NCBI RefSeq assembly: GCF_947039425.1
Contig: NZ_CAMQYW010000006.1
Location: 1 to 33,242 of the forward strand
Direction of reading: 5' to 3'
DNA length: 33,242 nucleotides
Source of the DNA: an uncultured Cetobacterium sp.
GTDB lineage: Bacteria > Fusobacteriota > Fusobacteriia > Fusobacteriales > Fusobacteriaceae
Under the pieces are notes generated by a model. That model saw only the letters and a list, made by a program, of their open reading frames with translations. It had not been told where the DNA came from and made no database searches. Shown piece by piece: positions 10,380 through 19,940 of this stretch; the first letter of the stretch is position 1; the number at the start of each line of letters is the position of its first letter. A program made the translations under genes and the position numbers.

Positions 10380-12326
10380 TTATACATCCATTATTATTGG
10401 TAAAATCACTGGGCTTCTTTTTATTCTATTGTAGAAAAATCTACTAGCTATATCTCTAACACTATTTTTTATAATTGCCCAATCTTTAATACCTGCTTCT
10501 TCAAACTCTTTTAATTTTACTTTTATATGTTCATTTGCTTCGTTTAAAATCTCTTCAGAATCTCTCGAGTAAACAAATCCTCTTGTTACAATATCTGGAC
10601 CTGAAAGTAATTTTCCTGTTTCTTTATCCAGAGCAAATACAACTATAACTACTCCGTCTTGAGATAATTGTTGTCTATCCTTTAAGACAATATGTCCTAT
10701 ATCTCCAACACCTAATCCGTCAACTAATGTAGCTCCTGCATTTACTTTACCTTTTATTTTTGCACTTGTTTTTGTAACTTCTACTTTACTACCATTTGTT
10801 GCAATTACTATATTGCTCTTTGGTATCCCTGTATCAATAGCTGTTTCTTTATGTGCTTTTAACATTTTAAATTCACCATGAACTGGCATAAAATGTTTTG
10901 GTCTAATTAAATTTAACATAAGCTTTTGTTCCTCTTTACTTGCATGTCCTGAAACATGTATTCCTGCTATTTTTTTAAATACAACCTCTGCATCATATTT
11001 TAATAAACTATTTATATTATTTGAAACTGCTTTTTCATTTCCAGGAATAGGAGTTGCAGATATAATTACTGTATCTCCCTCTTTTACCTTTGTATGTTTA
11101 TGCATATTTTTAGCTATTCTTGATAGAGCAGCCATTGGCTCTCCTTGTGTTCCTGTACATAAAATCACTACTTTATTATCTTTATGTTTATCAACTTCTG
11201 ATAATGGCATCATTATATTTTCAGGAAGCTTTAAATATCCAAGAGTTGATGCTATGTCAAATACTTTTATTAAACTTCTTCCATCAATAGCTATTTTTCT
11301 ACCATGCTCATGAGCTATATTTACAATTTGCTGTAATCTATGTACATGAGATGCAAATGCAGCTATTATTATTCTACCTTTAGCCTTGTTAAATTCAACT
11401 TTAAATGCTTCACCTACAGTTTTTTCTGATGGTGTAAATCCGTCTACTTCAGAGTTAGTAGAATCTGAAAGTAATAAATCTACTCCCTCTTCACCTATTT
11501 GAGACAGTCTAGAAAAATCTACTCCCTCTCCATCAACTGGTGTTAAATCTATTTTAAAGTCTCCTGTGTACATAACTCTTCCTGCAGGTGTTGTTACAAC
11601 AACTGCATATGCATCTGCAATTGAGTGAGTTACCTTTACAAACTCAACTTCAAAATATTTTCCTATTTTTATTTTATCTCTTCCTTTTACCTCTTTCATT
11701 TTAGGTGAAATTTTAGAAACTTCTCCACTATCAAATTTTGCTTTTATAAGTGCTAAAGTTAATTTCCCTCCATGAATAGGTATATTTTTATCAATTTTTT
11801 GATATAAATATGGTATAGATCCTATATGATCCTCGTGTCCATGTGTTATGAATAACCCTTTTATCTTATCTTTGTTGCTTTCAATATAGCTAAAATCAGG
11901 AATTACTAAATCTATTCCTAATAGTCCGTCTCCTGGGAATGTTACTCCACAATCTACTACTATTATCTCATCTCTATATTGAATTAAAGTCATATTTTTT
12001 CCAATTTCATCAAGTCCACCTAGAGGAATCACATACATTTTTTCCTCTTTTTCAGTTTTTACAACTGCTTTTTTAGGTTCTTTTTCTAACTCTTTTACTT
12101 CTTCTACAGCATCTTCTTTTGCCTTTGGTTTTTTATATGGTTTTTTATGTTTTACAAAAGGTTTTTTTTCTCCCTCTGTCTTTACTTCTACAACTTCTAC
12201 TTTTTTCTCAATATTTTCTGTTTCTTCTACTACTTCTTTTGCCTTTGGTTTTTTATATGGTTTTTTATATCTAGGCTTTTTTTTCTCTACTACCTTCTCC
12301 TTTTCAACAACATTTTCTATATTCAT
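10380..12326 (-). CDS. rnj: Ribonuclease J with Lys/Glu-rich N-terminal extension
   Basis: MYVIPLGGLDEIGKNMTLIQY, THGHEDHIGSIPYL, RNase J C-terminal domain; about 97-aa basic extension before the core. Confidence 0.93.
   Translation of the reverse strand: MNIENVVEKEKVVEKKKPRYKKPYKKPKAKEVVEETENIEKKVEVVEVKTEGEKKPFVKHKKPYKKPKAKEDAVEEVKELEKEPKKAVVKTEKEEKMYVIPLGGLDEIGKNMTLIQYRDEIIVVDCGVTFPGDGLLGIDLVIPDFSYIESNKDKIKGLFITHGHEDHIGSIPYLYQKIDKNIPIHGGKLTLALIKAKFDSGEVSKISPKMKEVKGRDKIKIGKYFEVEFVKVTHSIADAYAVVVTTPAGRVMYTGDFKIDLTPVDGEGVDFSRLSQIGEEGVDLLLSDSTNSEVDGFTPSEKTVGEAFKVEFNKAKGRIIIAAFASHVHRLQQIVNIAHEHGRKIAIDGRSLIKVFDIASTLGYLKLPENIMMPLSEVDKHKDNKVVILCTGTQGEPMAALSRIAKNMHKHTKVKEGDTVIISATPIPGNEKAVSNNINSLLKYDAEVVFKKIAGIHVSGHASKEEQKLMLNLIRPKHFMPVHGEFKMLKAHKETAIDTGIPKSNIVIATNGSKVEVTKTSAKIKGKVNAGATLVDGLGVGDIGHIVLKDRQQLSQDGVVIVVFALDKETGKLLSGPDIVTRGFVYSRDSEEILNEANEHIKVKLKEFEEAGIKDWAIIKNSVRDIASRFFYNRIKRSPVILPIIMDV
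12113..12148. repeat. Copy 1 of a 36-bp direct repeat inside the RNase J N-terminal extension
   Basis: cttcttttgcctttggttttttatatggttttttat identical to 12233-12268; encodes KKPYKKPKAKE-type peptide. Confidence 0.85.
12233..12268. repeat. Copy 2 of the 36-bp direct repeat inside the RNase J N-terminal extension
   Basis: Identical to 12113-12148, 120 bp period. Confidence 0.85.
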
Positions 12327-14113
12327 TTCTTCTCCTTACCGTAGTATTCTAAATATTTATCAATAAACTTTTTCGCCACCCCACCGGCCATACTACCACC
12401 ACCACCGGCTCCCTCTAAAATTACAGTAAATACAACTTCAGGTTTTTTATCTGCTGGAAAATATCCTGCAATCCACGCATGAGTTTTTTTGTATTTTGTA
12501 TTTTGAGCTGAACCACTTTTTGCAGCTACTGTTAGTCCTGGTGTTCGTAATTTTTTTGCCGTACCATCTTTCTTTTCAACAGTATGAATCATTGCAGTAT
12601 TCAAATCATTATAATACCAACTTGGAAATTTATTATTAAACAATATTTCTGGTTTTATGTTAATTTTATCTTTACCATTTTCTAGATATTTTACAACATG
12701 AGGAACATAAGCTTTCCCTCTATTTGCTAGTCCCATATATGAAACTGCCACTTGCAAAGGTGTTGCTAAAAGATACCCTTGTCCTATTGATAGATTTATA
12801 GTATCCCCTTTATACCATCCTTGTTTAAATCTTTTATATTTCCATTTTTCACTAGGTAAAACTCCTGATTTTTCTCCATATATATCTATACCTGTTAATT
12901 TTCCATATCCAAACTCACCTGCAACTTCAACTATAGGCTCATGACCATACTCATCTGCGTACTTGTAATAGTAAGGATTTACTGACTCTACTATTGATTT
13001 ATCAAAATCAACATAACCGTGTCCTCCATGTTTCCATGCCTTCCATTTCCATTTACCTATTTTATAATATCCGTTATCAAATATCTGATGTTTTGGATCT
13101 AATCCATTATTGAAAAAAGCAAAGGCTGAAAATGGCTTAAAAGTTGAACCAGAAGGATATTCCCCTGCAATGCTTTTGTTTGTTAAAGGTCTTCTTGGAT
13201 CGTTAATTATACTATTCCATTCTTTTTGAGAAATTTTTGAACTAAAAGTTTTTAGAGAATATGTTGGATAACTTACCATTGTTATAATTTCACCTGTTTG
13301 TGCATCAAGTGCTATTAGTGACCCTGTTAAATCTTCATCCTTAAATATTTTTTCCATATCTCTTTGTAATCTCATATCAATAGATAAATGTAAATTATAT
13401 CCAGGAACTGGATTCTTACTTTTCTCTATTTTTTGAGCCTTATTTAGTGCATTTACCTCAATATAATCATATCCTGGCTTTCCTTTCATCTGATAATCAT
13501 AGACTTTTTCAACTCCATTTTTACCTATCACATCTCTTGGAGAATAACCTTTATCCTTTAGATTTTCATACTCTCTGGCTGTTATTTTCTTTACATATCC
13601 AATTGTATGAGCAGCTAAAGAATCATATATATATTTTCTCTTAGAGTAACTTTGAACCTCTAAATACGGATAATCAGTTAATTTCTCCATAAGTTTATGT
13701 GCTACTTCTAAGTCTAAATCCTCTATTAATATATTTTCTTTTGTATATGGAACTATTTCTCCATATTTTACTCTTTTCTTTAAATATTCCACTGAATAAC
13801 CTGTTACATCACTCATCTCTTTTAATTGTTCTTCATTTATAGTTCTTTGATCCAAGTAAACTAATCTATAACCCAATGTATTTGTTACAATTAACTCTCC
13901 ATTAGAATCATATATATTTCCTCTTTCTGCATCTACTTTTCTTAATTTAACTCTATTTCTTTTAGATAGATATTGATATTTATCTTTTTTTACAACTTGT
14001 AAGTATACCATTCTTGAGCCAAGTAAAATAAAAATTAAAACTACAAAAAGTTTATATATATCTCCTCTAAATTCAAAGCTTTTTCCTAATTTTATTCCTA
14101 AATCTCTCTTCAC
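12323..14113 (-). CDS. mrdA: Penicillin-binding protein 2 (peptidoglycan transpeptidase)
   Basis: Dimerisation domain; AGEYPSGSTFKPFSAF (SxxK), SVNPYY (SxN), AAKSGSAQN (KSG). Confidence 0.92.
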   Translation of the reverse strand: MKRDLGIKLGKSFEFRGDIYKLFVVLIFILLGSRMVYLQVVKKDKYQYLSKRNRVKLRKVDAERGNIYDSNGELIVTNTLGYRLVYLDQRTINEEQLKEMSDVTGYSVEYLKKRVKYGEIVPYTKENILIEDLDLEVAHKLMEKLTDYPYLEVQSYSKRKYIYDSLAAHTIGYVKKITAREYENLKDKGYSPRDVIGKNGVEKVYDYQMKGKPGYDYIEVNALNKAQKIEKSKNPVPGYNLHLSIDMRLQRDMEKIFKDEDLTGSLIALDAQTGEIITMVSYPTYSLKTFSSKISQKEWNSIINDPRRPLTNKSIAGEYPSGSTFKPFSAFAFFNNGLDPKHQIFDNGYYKIGKWKWKAWKHGGHGYVDFDKSIVESVNPYYYKYADEYGHEPIVEVAGEFGYGKLTGIDIYGEKSGVLPSEKWKYKRFKQGWYKGDTINLSIGQGYLLATPLQVAVSYMGLANRGKAYVPHVVKYLENGKDKINIKPEILFNNKFPSWYYNDLNTAMIHTVEKKDGTAKKLRTPGLTVAAKSGSAQNTKYKKTHAWIAGYFPADKKPEVVFTVILEGAGGGGSMAGGVAKKFIDKYLEYYGKEKK

Positions 14114-14505
14114 TTAGTAGCTCTCCTCATATAGAATAAATTAATAATAAAATAAATCAATGAAATTACTATTATCTTAACTACTATTAAGGGATCCCCA
14201 ACAAAAATTTTCCACATTATTATTTGAGCAATTGAAAGAATAAAAATATTACCTAAGTTATAATCAAAATTACTAAAGTATATATAATATACAGTTATAT
14301 TTATAGCTATAAATATAAAACTATATATTGGTTCACTAGAGTGTAATGATAATATTATTCCCATTAAAGGTAACAAAAACAAATTCTTTTTGTCTCTTCT
14401 GTATGATAAATATGTTAAATATGGCATTATTAAAAAACCTTTTGATGAAGTTTGGGGTAAACTATCTAATATAAAAATTAATATAATTGATATTAAATCT
14501 AGCAT
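14110..14505 (-). CDS. Probable rod-shape-determining MreD-like membrane protein
   Basis: Hydrophobic 131 aa protein overlapping the mrdA start by 4 nt; call rests on hydropathy and gene order. Confidence 0.5.
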   Translation of the reverse strand: MLDLISIILIFILDSLPQTSSKGFLIMPYLTYLSYRRDKKNLFLLPLMGIILSLHSSEPIYSFIFIAINITVYYIYFSNFDYNLGNIFILSIAQIIMWKIFVGDPLIVVKIIVISLIYFIINLFYMRRATK

Positions 14506-14523
14506 AAATTACTCCCTATTTTA

Positions 14524-15522
14524 TTAGTTTATTAATACATTTATTTTATTTCTCAAATCATTGTTTTCTAACATATTTGGTATTTTTAATTCTTTAGATA
14601 TCTTTAACGCAATATAATAATCATCTTTATTGTACTCTATTACTGGTTTTGATAAATCTTTCTTTTCATTTTTTAAAGAAATATTTTTATATCCTGATGC
14701 TTCTAGTTCTTTTTGTACATTTTTTGCTTGAGCAGTTGTTCCTTTTACAACTATTTTAAAATCAATATTATTTTCTTTTCCTAATATCAATACAACACTT
14801 GCTAGAGTTGGTATATTATTATCTTCTTTTATTTTAAAATATTTTTCATTTACACTCATAAGAATTTTCTCTAAATTTTCTTTATCTATTTCATTTATTT
14901 TTATTAAACTATATTCTTCATTTTTTTCATAGTTTGCTGCTGTATATGTTAAATCACTTAGATTCTCTTTTAAATTTTCACCTGTTTTTCTAGCATATCC
15001 ACCAATACCATTGGCATTTAATATGTCTACTACTAAATTTTGAGAATTTTTCAATTCTCCACCATAAAGGTCTGAAAAAAGTGATTGTGTTCCTGAAGTT
15101 AAAATATACTTTTTATCATCTATAACCATTTCAGGAATATTTCTTGCATTTTTTACATTTAGTGAAATATCACTATATTTCATTACTTTATAATTTGATA
15201 TTTTCTCTGGTAAAAAACTATTTATAGAATTTAAAACTAATTCATAATTTTTAGAATTAACTAAATCTTTTATTGTCGTATCTTTATCCACTTGTACATC
15301 AAATGGAATCTTTATAGCAAGTTTATCTTCATAAACTACAATAACATTATTTTTTCCTATAATAGCATATCTACTCCAGTTTTCTAAATTTTTATTTGTT
15401 TTATTTAAATTATATGCTAAAAATATACCTAATAGTACAATTGCTATTAATCCTAATAATAAACTTCCAAAAGCACTTGCATTTTTTTTTCTTTTAATTC
15501 TTGATTCCCTCTTCATTTCCAA
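14524..15522 (-). CDS. Membrane-anchored protein with LytR C-terminal-like domain
   Basis: N-terminal TM (LLLGLIAIVLLGIFLAYNL); NLVVDILNANGIGGYARKTGENLKE resembles the LytR_C fold signature. Confidence 0.6.
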   Translation of the reverse strand: MEMKRESRIKRKKNASAFGSLLLGLIAIVLLGIFLAYNLNKTNKNLENWSRYAIIGKNNVIVVYEDKLAIKIPFDVQVDKDTTIKDLVNSKNYELVLNSINSFLPEKISNYKVMKYSDISLNVKNARNIPEMVIDDKKYILTSGTQSLFSDLYGGELKNSQNLVVDILNANGIGGYARKTGENLKENLSDLTYTAANYEKNEEYSLIKINEIDKENLEKILMSVNEKYFKIKEDNNIPTLASVVLILGKENNIDFKIVVKGTTAQAKNVQKELEASGYKNISLKNEKKDLSKPVIEYNKDDYYIALKISKELKIPNMLENNDLRNKINVLIN

Positions 15523-16813
15523 TTAGTAGCTCCTTTTCTAATTTTGAAATTTCAATTTTTTTAAGTTCATTAACTTGAGATATTGAATTTAATGTTTTTA
15601 CTCTTAAATAGTTTTCAGTATAACCATATGAACAACCATCTTCTTTTATCTCTTCAACTAGAACTTCTAGTTCTTTTCCAATATATTTTTCTCTTCTATT
15701 AATAGCCATTTCATGTCTTAATTCATTTAATTTTTCAGCTCTTTTTTTCTTTACTGTTCCATCTATCTTATCTGTAAATGTACTAGCTAGTGTATTTTCT
15801 CTATCAGAGTATTGAAATACATGTAAATCTGAAAATCCTATTTTCTTAATTAAACTATATGTATTTTCAAACATCTCATCTGTTTCACCAGGGAATCCAA
15901 CTATAACATCTGCTGTATATTCCATTTTTTCAATATTATTTCTAAGAGCCATTAATCTATCTTCTATTAAGCTAGCTCCATATTTTCTTCTCATTCTCTC
16001 TAACACGTTATCATCACAAGATTGAAGTGAAATATGAAGATGAGGCATTAATTTTTTATTATTTTTCATAAGTTCAATAAATTCATCTGAAATTTTATCT
16101 GGATACATTGACCCTATTCTAACTCTCTCTACTCCTTCTCTCTCTAAAACTTTTTCAAGAAGTATTTCTAAATTTAAATCATCTTTTAAATCTTCTCCAT
16201 AGGCACCTAAATTTATTCCAATTATTATAAACTCTTTAAATCCCTCTTTTGTTAAAACATCAACTTCTTTACAAATACTTTCTAGAGAACGAGATCTGCT
16301 TTTTCCTCTTCCAAAAGGAATTTTGCAGTACGAACAGAAATTATTACATCCATCTTGAATTTTTATATAAGCTCTAGACATCTCTCTCAATGTTGCGAAC
16401 TCATACTCTTCATACTCTCTATCTTCAAATATATTTTCTGATAATATTTTGCTTTTTTTATTTTCAATATCTTTTATAAATTCAACAAGACCACTTTTAT
16501 TACTATTTCCAACAACAAAATCTATCTCTTCTATTTCAAGAAGTTCCTTTGAGTTTGTTTGAGCATAGCATCCTGTCACAATTACAACTGATTTTGGATT
16601 TAATTTTTTTGCTCTTCTTAATATATTTCTTGTTTTTTTATCTGCAACACTTGTTACTGTACAAGAGTTTACAATATAAATATCTGCACTATTTTCAAAT
16701 GATTCCTCTTCATAACCAATTTTTACCAATTGATTTTTTATACTTTCACTTTCATACTGATTAACTTTACATCCTAAAGTATAGAAAGCAACTTTTTTTC
16801 CATTAAAACTCAT
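15494..16813 (-). CDS. mtaB: tRNA (t6A37) methylthiotransferase MtaB
   Basis: VAFYTLGCKVNQYESE, NSCTVTSVADKKTRN, IQDGCNNFCSYCKIPFGRGKSRSR radical SAM CxxxCxxC. Confidence 0.93.
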   Translation of the reverse strand: MSFNGKKVAFYTLGCKVNQYESESIKNQLVKIGYEEESFENSADIYIVNSCTVTSVADKKTRNILRRAKKLNPKSVVIVTGCYAQTNSKELLEIEEIDFVVGNSNKSGLVEFIKDIENKKSKILSENIFEDREYEEYEFATLREMSRAYIKIQDGCNNFCSYCKIPFGRGKSRSRSLESICKEVDVLTKEGFKEFIIIGINLGAYGEDLKDDLNLEILLEKVLEREGVERVRIGSMYPDKISDEFIELMKNNKKLMPHLHISLQSCDDNVLERMRRKYGASLIEDRLMALRNNIEKMEYTADVIVGFPGETDEMFENTYSLIKKIGFSDLHVFQYSDRENTLASTFTDKIDGTVKKKRAEKLNELRHEMAINRREKYIGKELEVLVEEIKEDGCSYGYTENYLRVKTLNSISQVNELKKIEISKLEKELLIGNEEGIKN

Positions 16814-17513
16814 TGACTAATATTCCTCCTACTATAATCGAGGCTGTTTCCGCTCTTAAAATTCTTCTCCCTAAAGAAACAGGTGTTACACCTTTACTTT
16901 TTAAAAACTCAATTTCCTCTGTATCAAATCCCCCTTCTGGGCCAATTATATAGATTACTCTTTTGGGTTTTTCTTTTAATTTATTTAAAATACTTCTTAA
17001 AGAGTTATCTCCTTCACATTCATATGGAACAACAGCTAAGTCATATTTTGAAAAATCAATATCACTTAATTTTTGAGGCTCTCTAATATCCATCATTTTT
17101 ACAGCTTGACACTGTTTTATTGCTTCTTTTGCTGTTAAATCCCATTTTTCTTTTTTCTCTGTTAATTTTACAACTCCTCTTTTAGTAACTAGTGGAAGTA
17201 TTCTTGTTACTCCAATCTCTGTTAATTTTTGAATTGTAAGATCCATTTTATCATTTTTAAGAATTCCAATAGCTGCATCTATTTCTACTTCTGTCGAGTA
17301 TTCATCCTCTTTTTTTTCTAAAATTTTAACTTCTATTATTTTTTTCTCAATTGTTAAGATTTCACAAATATATTCATAAGTTCCATCAACAACTCTAATT
17401 ACTTCTCCTACCTTTACTCTAAAGGCATTTTTCAAATGATTCACATCATTTTTATCTGTAATTTCTATTATTTCACTACCAATATTTTCTTCTGATATTA
17501 TAACACTTATCAC
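16803..17513 (-). CDS. rsmE: 16S rRNA (uracil1498-N3)-methyltransferase RsmE
   Basis: YIIGPEGGFDTEEIEFLKSKGVTPVSLGRRILRAETA SPOUT motif. Confidence 0.93.
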   Translation of the reverse strand: MISVIISEENIGSEIIEITDKNDVNHLKNAFRVKVGEVIRVVDGTYEYICEILTIEKKIIEVKILEKKEDEYSTEVEIDAAIGILKNDKMDLTIQKLTEIGVTRILPLVTKRGVVKLTEKKEKWDLTAKEAIKQCQAVKMMDIREPQKLSDIDFSKYDLAVVPYECEGDNSLRSILNKLKEKPKRVIYIIGPEGGFDTEEIEFLKSKGVTPVSLGRRILRAETASIIVGGILVNEF

Positions 17514-17522
17514 ATCAAACTC

Positions 17523-17948
17523 CTATATCATATCCTTATTTTTTATTAATTCCGCTAATGTTGTATCTTCAAGTATTTTAGTCATTGCCATATCTAATTT
17601 ACTCCAAATACACATTGTTGAACATTTATCTTCTACACAAGTACAATTTTTATCTTTATTATTTTCATTACAATCTATTACTTTAACTTCTTCTTCTAAA
17701 ATTTTATAAAGATCATGAAGGGTTATATCTTCTGGATTAACAGATAATTTATATCCACCATTTGGACCTCTTTTCCCCTCAATAATTTTTTCATTTTTTA
17801 ATTTAAATAAAATTTGTTCTAAATATTGAACTGAAATATCTTCTGATTCTGATATCTCTTTTATTCTTGCTAGTTTACCATTTTGACTTGCATCTGCAAT
17901 ATATACTAAAGCCTTCATTCCGTATCTTACTTTTGTACTTATTTTCAT
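17523..17948 (-). CDS. Rrf2 family transcriptional regulator, Cys-containing
   Basis: MKISTKVRYGMKALVYIADAS...RGPNGGYKLSVNPEDITLHDLYKILE; Cys cluster CNENNKDKNCTCVEDKCSTMC. Confidence 0.92.
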   Translation of the reverse strand: MKISTKVRYGMKALVYIADASQNGKLARIKEISESEDISVQYLEQILFKLKNEKIIEGKRGPNGGYKLSVNPEDITLHDLYKILEEEVKVIDCNENNKDKNCTCVEDKCSTMCIWSKLDMAMTKILEDTTLAELIKNKDMI

Positions 17949-17953
17949 CCATC

Positions 17954-18946
17954 CTACTCCTTTACTTGAAAATGACTATAAGCTTTTTCAGTGACCATTC
18001 TACCCCTACTTGTTCTTTTAATATAGCCAATTTTTACTAAATATGGTTCATATACTTCCTCTATAGTTCTTCTATCTTCACCTAACATTAAAGCTAATGT
18101 TTCTACTCCTACAGGACCTCCCCCGTAATTTTCAATTATTGATACTATTATATCTCTATCAAGTTCATCTAGCCCCTGTTCATCAACACCTAAAATCTTT
18201 AAAGCCTTCACTGCTACTTCTCTATTAATAATACCATTTCCTTTTATTTCAGAGTAATCTCTCACTCTTTTTAACAGTCTATTAGCTATTCTAGGAGTTC
18301 CTCTACTTCTAAGGGCAATCTCTTTTGCTCCATCATCTTCAACTTTTACACCTAGAACAGCTCCACCTCTTTTAACTATTCCTTCAAGTTCAACTTCATT
18401 ATAATAATCCATCCTATGAACTACTCCAAATCTATCTCTTAAAGGAGAACTTAAAAGGCCCGCTCTTGTTGTTGCACCTATTAAAGTAAATGATGGCAAC
18501 TCTATTCTTATTGAACGAGCTGATGGGCCCTTTCCAATAATTATATCTAACTCTCCATCTTCCATTGCTGGATACAAAATCTCTTCCACTGATGTATTTA
18601 ATCTATGTATTTCATCAATAAATAATATATCATTTTCTTCTAAAGATGTAAGAATAGCTGCTAAGTCTCCAGCCTTATCAAGAATTGGTCCTGAGGTTAC
18701 TTTAAAATTTACTTCCATCTCTGTTGCTATTACTCCTGCAAGAGTGGTTTTCCCAAGTCCAGGTGGACCATATAATAAAACATGATCAATACACCCTCCT
18801 CTTCTTTTAGCAGCTTCTATAAATATACTCATCTTCTCTTTTAATGATTCTTGTCCAATGTACTCAACCAATCTTTTAGGTCTTAAGCTCTTTTGATTTT
18901 CACTTTCAAAATCAAACTCCTCATTTGAGACTATTCTCTCCATCAC
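17954..18946 (-). CDS. ruvB: Holliday junction branch migration helicase RuvB
   Basis: [67 protein letters not shown]. Confidence 0.97.
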   Translation of the reverse strand: MMERIVSNEEFDFESENQKSLRPKRLVEYIGQESLKEKMSIFIEAAKRRGGCIDHVLLYGPPGLGKTTLAGVIATEMEVNFKVTSGPILDKAGDLAAILTSLEENDILFIDEIHRLNTSVEEILYPAMEDGELDIIIGKGPSARSIRIELPSFTLIGATTRAGLLSSPLRDRFGVVHRMDYYNEVELEGIVKRGGAVLGVKVEDDGAKEIALRSRGTPRIANRLLKRVRDYSEIKGNGIINREVAVKALKILGVDEQGLDELDRDIIVSIIENYGGGPVGVETLALMLGEDRRTIEEVYEPYLVKIGYIKRTSRGRMVTEKAYSHFQVKE

Positions 18947-18952
18947 ATCTCC

Positions 18953-19564
18953 TTAAACTAAAACTGCTATTATAAATTGTGCTATTCCTATAAGTCCACC
19001 TAAAATAGCTCCTACTATCTCTATATGTTTTAACTCTTTTTTTGCAAGAGAGAAAATTATCCCCTCAAGTTCTTCTAGTGAAAATGCATCCACTTTCTCC
19101 ACTATTATCTCTTTAAAATCCACATTTTTTTCTAACGTTGTAAATAATAACTCTATTATTTGATCTTTATTTTCCATTATAGTATCTCTTATTGAATCTT
19201 TTATTTTATTTAAAGTTGATTCATTTAAAAACATTGCAAGCATTGGAAATTTAGAAGATATCTCTTTAGCTAATTTTGCCTCTAATATATTATCGATAAC
19301 CCTCTCCATCTCTTCTTCTATCTCTGCATTTTCTAATTTTTTCATAATATCATCTAAAGAAATCAATTCACTTTGAATTGTTTCAGCTAAAGATAACCCT
19401 ATCTCATGTTTTCTTTTTGGAATCAATCCTTGAATTTTGAAAAAAAATAAATTTATTTCTTTATATGGTCTAAACAACATTTTTATTGCAACATAATTTG
19501 TAATCCACCCAATTAACGATCCAATTACAACTAAAAGTATAGCTTTTATTAACATTTTACCCAC
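18953..19564 (-). CDS. DUF445 family membrane protein
   Basis: IGWITNYVAIKMLFRPYKEINLFFFKIQGLIPKRKHEIG is the typical DUF445 N-terminus. Confidence 0.85.
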   Translation of the reverse strand: MGKMLIKAILLVVIGSLIGWITNYVAIKMLFRPYKEINLFFFKIQGLIPKRKHEIGLSLAETIQSELISLDDIMKKLENAEIEEEMERVIDNILEAKLAKEISSKFPMLAMFLNESTLNKIKDSIRDTIMENKDQIIELLFTTLEKNVDFKEIIVEKVDAFSLEELEGIIFSLAKKELKHIEIVGAILGGLIGIAQFIIAVLV

Positions 19565-19602
19565 CCTTTTAAATTCTTTATCATTTTTATAAGTTATTAT
19601 TT

Positions 19603-19631
19603 ATTATACCATTTTATATTTATATATCCAA
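19603..19631 (-). promoter_or_regulatory. Promoter for the DUF445-ruvB-... gene run
   Basis: Minus strand TTGGAT (19631-19626), 17-nt spacer, TATAAT (19608-19603). Confidence 0.6.
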
Positions 19632-19683
19632 TAGTTTTTTTGTCCTTAATCCCTTGGAAAATATGTCTTTTTATTAATTTTTC

Positions 19684-19711
19684 TTGTATTATTTTTTATC
19701 TATGCTATAAT
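19684..19711 (+). promoter_or_regulatory. Promoter of the Tyr-leader/AGCS symporter unit
   Basis: Extended -10 TGCTATAAT (TATAAT 19706-19711) with weak -35 TTGTAT (19684-19689), 16-nt spacer. Confidence 0.6.
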
Positions 19712-19739
19712 ACTTTAAAATTAATTAAAGGAGGATTGT

Positions 19740-19796
19740 ATGAAGCAACAAAAACAATTCAATAGAAATTCATATTACTATTATTATATAAATTAG
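19740..19796 (+). CDS. Tyrosine-rich leader peptide MKQQKQFNRNSYYYYYIN
   Basis: ATG AAG CAA CAA AAA CAA TTC AAT AGA AAT TCA TAT TAC TAT TAT TAT ATA AAT TAG; perfect SD AAAGGAGG at 19727-19734; five consecutive Tyr codons (19773-19787); followed by a terminator. Confidence 0.8.
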   Translation: MKQQKQFNRNSYYYYYIN

Positions 19797-19910
19797 GATT
19801 GGTATTTTTGTTTCATTCAAAAATCACGAATCCATTTTTGATTTACTAATAATAGTAAAATGGATTCAATGCATAAACTGTTTATACAGCCTGTGGATAA
19901 TCCACAGGCT
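19796..19910 (+). promoter_or_regulatory. Putative tyrosine attenuator with mutually exclusive stems
   Basis: Perfect 11-bp stem 19828-19838 : 19857-19867; competing stems 19804-19810 : 19818-19824 and 19817-19824 : 19834-19841; then terminator hairpin. Confidence 0.6.
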
Positions 19911-19920
19911 TTTTTTATTT
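19888..19920 (+). terminator. Intrinsic terminator/attenuator between leader peptide and symporter gene
   Basis: AGCCTGTGGA-TAA-TCCACAGGCT perfect 10-bp stem followed by TTTTTTATTT. Confidence 0.9.
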
Positions 19921-19940
19921 TAAATTTTAGGAGGGGTCTT

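Noticed and set aside
19892-19900. Perfect DnaA-box 9-mer (TGTGGATAA, complement of TTATCCACA) inside the symporter leader
   Set aside because: It is a single site and is explained by the palindromic terminator stem and loop; no cluster of boxes or other origin features.
19860-19940. N-terminal extension of the listed symporter ORF (MDSMHKLFIQPVDNPQAFFILNFRRGL...)
   Set aside because: It translates the terminator hairpin; the ATG at 19941 has an AGGAGGGG SD and begins the normal AGCS N-terminus.
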